This document shows, in pieces, positions 61,083 through 64,000 of a stretch of DNA of 64,000 nt (positions are counted from its first letter, which is position 1; each line of letters starts with the position of its first letter). The translations under genes and the position numbers were made by a program. A model generated the notes under the pieces. The model made no database searches. It saw nothing but the letters and a program-made list of their open reading frames with translations, and was not told the origin of the DNA. Source of the stretch: Corallococcus soli (lineage in GTDB: Bacteria; Myxococcota; Myxococcia; Myxococcales; Myxococcaceae); the NCBI RefSeq assembly GCF_014930455.1, contig NZ_JAAIYO010000001.1, positions 1 to 64,000 of the forward strand, given 5' to 3'.

Positions 61083-62218
61083 AACGCCTCGCCAAAGAGC
61101 GCAAGCTGTTCTGCTCCGCCCGGAGCCGTCCTGGGAATCACGGCCTCCGCCACCGTCAGGCCTCCTTCAAGGAGATCCCGGATGGGTTGGCTGTCCCTTG
61201 CTACGGACACCTGGGTTCCTTCCTTGCGCGGTGTCAGTACGAGCACTTCCTCGCCGCCAATCCCTTCGTCCGCCAGCAGGTCCGCGCTGTGGGTGCTGAC
61301 GATGACCTGCCGGTCGTTCTTGCGACTCAGTCGCGCCAGCATTTGAGGAATGTGCTGGACGACCGCGGTGTGGAGCGACAGTTCAGGCTCCTCCAGAAGC
61401 AGGGGCGCGGTTCCATCCAGCAATGCCCAGAGCAGGCCCAAGAGCCGCAGGGTGCCGTCCGAAAGCTGGGTCTCATTCTGCCAGCCAGCGTTGGGCCGCC
61501 AGTGCTTGTACTTACCCTGGAGGTGGGGCACGCCCCGCTCATCACGCTTCAGGTCCAACTCTTGGAGTTGGGGAACCGCGACCCGGAGCGCACTCGTGAT
61601 GCGCTTCAAGCGCGAGTTGAGCGTCTTGGGCGTCGCACGCGCCAATTGCTCCAGGAAGTCTCCTCCGAATGGGTCCATCACCCGACCCGTGGAGCGGTCT
61701 GGTTCCCGAACCAGTTGAGGAACGAGGTGGAGATAGCGGACCTTCGAGAAGAAGTCAGACAGCTCACGGAAGTGACGGTTGGTGTTCACCTGTTCCAGAT
61801 GCGTCTGGGTCAGCAGCGCGGGATCCTTCTTGTCTTCGCTGTTGGGGCGCTCCAGGAGCGTTTTCGCGCCACGGGTGACGACTTCCGATTTGACGATGGG
61901 ACGTCGCTGGTTGTCCTGGGTGAACTCGAGTCGGTAGTTCCAAGGCGGGCCTTCGCCAAGATCGACCTCGACTTCAAGCTCGACGTTTGGATATCGGCGC
62001 GCATGCAGGGAGCGAATTTGCGATACCCCTCGTCGCGAGGCCACCGCGCGTTGGAGCCCGCCCTGCGCGTCCGCTACGTCGCGCAGAAAGCGGATGGCGT
62101 CGAGGAAGTTGGACTTGCCGGCGGCGTTGGGACCGACGAGGAAGACGCGCTGTTCCAGGGGCACGTCGGCCTCAAGGAAGTTTCGCCAGTTCTGCATCCG
62201 GATGCGGGTGATGCGCAT
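61079..62218 (-). CDS. RecF/OLD-like ABC-class ATPase
   Basis: The product is 379 residues from the ATG at 62218. Walker A G-P-N-A-A-G-K35-S-N follows M-R-I-T-R-I-R-M-Q-N-W-R-N-F, the typical RecF/AAA_21 start. The signature Q-L-S-D-G-T-L-R-L-L-G-L-L and Walker B P-L-L-L-E-E-P-E-L-S-L-H follow, with the H-loop V-S-T-H-S-A-D. It lacks the long coiled coil of SMC or RecN proteins. ATP-driven dimerisation probably controls the coupled TOPRIM-like partner. Codon use is less GC-rich than in the neighbours, suggesting recent acquisition. Confidence 0.82.
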   Translation of the reverse strand: MRITRIRMQNWRNFLEADVPLEQRVFLVGPNAAGKSNFLDAIRFLRDVADAQGGLQRAVASRRGVSQIRSLHARRYPNVELEVEVDLGEGPPWNYRLEFTQDNQRRPIVKSEVVTRGAKTLLERPNSEDKKDPALLTQTHLEQVNTNRHFRELSDFFSKVRYLHLVPQLVREPDRSTGRVMDPFGGDFLEQLARATPKTLNSRLKRITSALRVAVPQLQELDLKRDERGVPHLQGKYKHWRPNAGWQNETQLSDGTLRLLGLLWALLDGTAPLLLEEPELSLHTAVVQHIPQMLARLSRKNDRQVIVSTHSADLLADEGIGGEEVLVLTPRKEGTQVSVARDSQPIRDLLEGGLTVAEAVIPRTAPGGAEQLALFGEAL

Positions 62219-62565
62219 GGTGCGACTCTAGTCGCCGCCTTCTTCTTGCGCACGTACGTGTCACACGGCTCCGCTCGACGAACCTCCCTTTTCGCGGGTG
62301 AGCCCCCCAAGCGAGCCGGAGGCGTGAGCTTGGCGCGCTGAGGAACCATCCAGCCGCAGTGCCTGCTGCACATGCGTTTGCGCGGGCGAGCATGGCTGGT
62401 GGGTCGTGCCCCTTCCGCAAGGGGGCTCGGACGCCCGGATGTCGTCGGGTGCACGCGTCCGTCAGCGTCAGGCTTGTCGTCCGCGCGGGAGCGGCGATGC
62501 TGGTCGCCTCTTCGGACCACGCGCGAGGATGCGCGGCGGTCCCTCTTCGGGTGGAGGTGGCGCGG
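62219..62565. other. Divergent intergenic region before the ABC ATPase gene
   Basis: This 347-bp stretch separates the divergent ATPase and ABC genes and presumably holds both promoters. A 10-bp palindrome, CACGTACGTG, lies at 62251-62260. The plus-strand reading frame stays open from 62359, but its Arg/Ala-rich text looks non-coding. I see no RNA gene. Confidence 0.45.
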
Positions 62566-63579
62566 GTGGCGACGGTGTCCCTGCAGGATGTGCGCAAGGT
62601 GTACCGGGGCGGGGTGGCGGCGGTGAAGGGCGTGACGCTGGACATCGCGGACGGCGAGTTCGTGTCGCTGGTGGGCCCGTCCGGGTGCGGCAAGTCCACG
62701 ACGTTGAACCTCATCGCGGGGTTGGAGGAGCTGTCGGGCGGCACGCTGTGCATCGACGGGCAGGTGGTGAACGACCTGTCCCCGCGCGAGCGTGACATCG
62801 CGATGGTGTTCCAGAGCTACGCGCTCTACCCGCACCTGGACGTGGCGGGGAACCTGGCGTTCCCGCTGAAGGTGGCGGGCATGGACGCGAAGGACATCGA
62901 AGCGCGCGTGCGCGAGGTGTCCGGGGTGCTGGGACTGGAGGCGCTGCTCGCGCGCCGGCCGAAGGAGCTGTCCGGCGGGCAGCGGCAGCGGGTGGCGCTG
63001 GGGCGCGCGCTGGTGCGCAGGCCCAAGGTGTTCCTCTTCGACGAGCCCCTGTCCAACCTGGACGCGGCGCTGCGCACGCAGATGCGCGGTGAAATCAAGA
63101 AGCTGCACGAGCAGCTCCAGGCCACGTTCATCTACGTCACGCACGACCAGGCGGAGGCGATGACGCTGTCCGACCGCGTGGTGGTGATGAGCCAGGGCGA
63201 GGTGCAGCAGGTGGCCCCGCCGCGCGAGCTGTACGACGCCCCGGCGAACCTGTTCGTGGCGGGCTTCTTCGGCTCGCCGCGCATCAACCTGGTGAAGCCG
63301 GACACGCTGGGCCTGCCGCCGGAGGACGCGGTGCTGGGCCTGCGGCCGGAGCACCTCCAGGTGGGCCAGGGCGAGCGGCCCCCGGAGGCCCGCGAGGCCC
63401 GCGTGTACCTGGTGGAGCCCATGGGCGCGGAGGTCTGGGTGACGGTGGAGACGGGAGGCGAGCGGCTGGTGGCCAGGGCACCCGGAGACTTCCGCGCCGC
63501 GAGCGGGGATTTGGTGTGGCTGCGCCACGACGCGCGCTACCTGCGCAGGTTTGATGGGAAGACGGGGCGCGCGGTGTGA
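62566..63579 (+). CDS. Sugar ABC transporter ATP-binding protein (MalK/UgpC type)
   Basis: The product is 337 residues. I chose the GTG at 62566 because a GGAGG site ends 8 bases upstream; longer readings lack one. The nucleotide-binding domain has Walker A G-P-S-G-C-G-K43-S-T, Q-loop V-F-Q-S-Y-A-L-Y-P-H, signature L-S-G-G-Q-R-Q-R, Walker B F-L-F-D-E-P-L-S-N-L-D, and H-loop T-H-D-Q. A regulatory TOBE domain (about 230-337, L-G-L-R-P-E-H) follows. Such ATPases can serve several sugar importers. The importer at 23.4-26.4 kb lacks its own. Confidence 0.92.
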   Translation: MATVSLQDVRKVYRGGVAAVKGVTLDIADGEFVSLVGPSGCGKSTTLNLIAGLEELSGGTLCIDGQVVNDLSPRERDIAMVFQSYALYPHLDVAGNLAFPLKVAGMDAKDIEARVREVSGVLGLEALLARRPKELSGGQRQRVALGRALVRRPKVFLFDEPLSNLDAALRTQMRGEIKKLHEQLQATFIYVTHDQAEAMTLSDRVVVMSQGEVQQVAPPRELYDAPANLFVAGFFGSPRINLVKPDTLGLPPEDAVLGLRPEHLQVGQGERPPEAREARVYLVEPMGAEVWVTVETGGERLVARAPGDFRAASGDLVWLRHDARYLRRFDGKTGRAV

Positions 63580-63586
63580 AGCCGCG

Positions 63587-63784
63587 TCAGGCGTAGACCT
63601 CCTCGCTGTCCACCAGTGGCTCCAGGCGGCGCTGGAGGCTCTGGATGAACGCGTAGCGCCGGCCCAGGGCCTCCTGGAGTTCGCGCGCCTCCGCCCGGGC
63701 GCGCTCCTCGAGCAGCGTGGCCAGGGCCGTGTCCAGGGTCTCCTTGAGCACGCGTGACTCGTCGTTCGACAGTTCCAGCAACAT
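63587..63784 (-). CDS. Small charged protein
   Basis: The product is 65 residues from the ATG at 63784, with GGAGG 8 bases upstream. It is a helical, Glu/Arg/Leu-rich protein (L-L-E-E-R-A-R-A-E-A-R-E-L-Q-E-A-L, then Y-A-F-I-Q-S-L-Q-R-R-L). There is no signal peptide and no known motif. It is a convergent neighbour of the ABC ATPase gene, with a 7-bp gap. Confidence 0.55.
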   Translation of the reverse strand: MLLELSNDESRVLKETLDTALATLLEERARAEARELQEALGRRYAFIQSLQRRLEPLVDSEEVYA

Positions 63785-63960
63785 GGGGGTGTCCTCCTTC
63801 TCGTGAACGTTGGGCACCGCGCCCCGGTGCGTGCGTGGGCCGTTTCCCTGCCGTGGGGGAAGGCTGCCCGGGGGCTCACCGGGCCGCCTGCCACGGCGCG
63901 CACGGCGGCGGCAGCGACCCCACCCTTGGTGAGGACCCCATGGGCGCGAGGAGCGACACG

Positions 63961-64000
63961 ATGATTCACGCGGGAGACGTGAGAGAGGGCATGGCGGTGC
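63961..64000 (+). CDS. Start of a gene cut by the window edge
   Basis: An ATG at 63961 with GAGGAG nearby begins M-I-H-A-G-D-V-R-E-G-M-A-V and runs off the end. The text I-x-x-G-x-V-R-E-G-M-x-V resembles the start of PRC-barrel/DUF2171 proteins, but 13 codons are too few for assignment. Confidence 0.4.
   Translation, partial: MIHAGDVREGMAV

Noticed and set aside
62359-62565. Longer start of the MalK-type protein
   Set aside because: The extra 69 residues are not similar to ABC ATPases, whereas the GTG at 62566 has a GGAGG site and begins directly before the first strand.

Overview
The window is about 64 kb of very GC-rich chromosome with dense coding on both strands. Many start codons are GTG, and many genes overlap by ATGA or GTGA. 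Lipoproteins, histidine kinases, a Ser/Thr kinase fused to an AAA/TPR region, an ECF42-type sigma factor and lipoprotein polymorphic toxins are all present. Together these suggest a myxobacterium of the Myxococcus/Corallococcus group. This is an inference from gene content; there is no rRNA gene or other taxonomic marker. I found no rRNA, tRNA, CRISPR array, insertion sequence or phage.

Layout. 1-3.0 kb: small envelope, TPR and zinc-ribbon proteins. 3.4-8.1 kb (minus strand): a TonB-dependent receptor with two downstream lipoproteins and an upstream His-rich membrane protein, probably a metal or metal-chelate uptake unit. 8.3-15.2 kb: glycerol-3-phosphate dehydrogenase, a lipoprotein subtilase with a PA domain, a low-complexity secreted protein, a CDP-alcohol phosphatidyltransferase and a DUF4846 lipoprotein. 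15.4-20.8 kb: an overlapping trio of multi-PAS histidine kinase, single-domain receiver and second histidine kinase. 21-23.4 kb: an LVIVD-repeat lipoprotein and an EcsC protein. 23.4-26.4 kb: a sugar-type ABC importer (binding protein and two permeases) without its own ATPase; a MalK/UgpC-type ATPase lies at 62.6-63.6 kb. 26.4-30.2 kb: an NAD(P)-binding protein, a phospholipase D-like lipoprotein, and a YCII protein/ECF42 sigma pair.

30.3-36.8 kb is the most unusual part. A HExxH protein is followed by two tandem toxin-immunity pairs. Each toxin is a lipoprotein with a C-terminal Tox-REase-5 nuclease domain and is followed by an Imm52-type immunity gene. The two toxins share about 965 bp of nearly identical sequence, while their leader/N-terminal parts, toxic tips and immunity genes have diverged. 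This is the architecture of SitA/SitI toxins, which myxobacteria deliver to kin by outer-membrane exchange.

36.8-43.8 kb: a glutathione reductase-like enzyme, a 1195-residue Ser/Thr kinase-AAA-TPR protein translationally coupled to a methyltransferase, and an atypical FabI-like SDR. 43.9-49.9 kb (minus strand): a coupled lipid operon of NTE-like patatin, KAS III-like synthase and PlsC-like acyltransferase, followed by a 761-residue protein I cannot place. 49.95-55.9 kb: a complete RND tripartite efflux operon. 56-60.5 kb: a broken DUF4329-like lipoprotein gene, a small lipoprotein, an octahaem cytochrome with HEAT/TPR repeats, an alpha/beta hydrolase and a DUF427 protein. 60.5-62.2 kb: an overlapping RecF/OLD-like ATPase and TOPRIM/DUF4276-like pair, a candidate defence module. 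62.5-64 kb: the sugar ABC ATPase, a small acidic protein and the first codons of a further gene.
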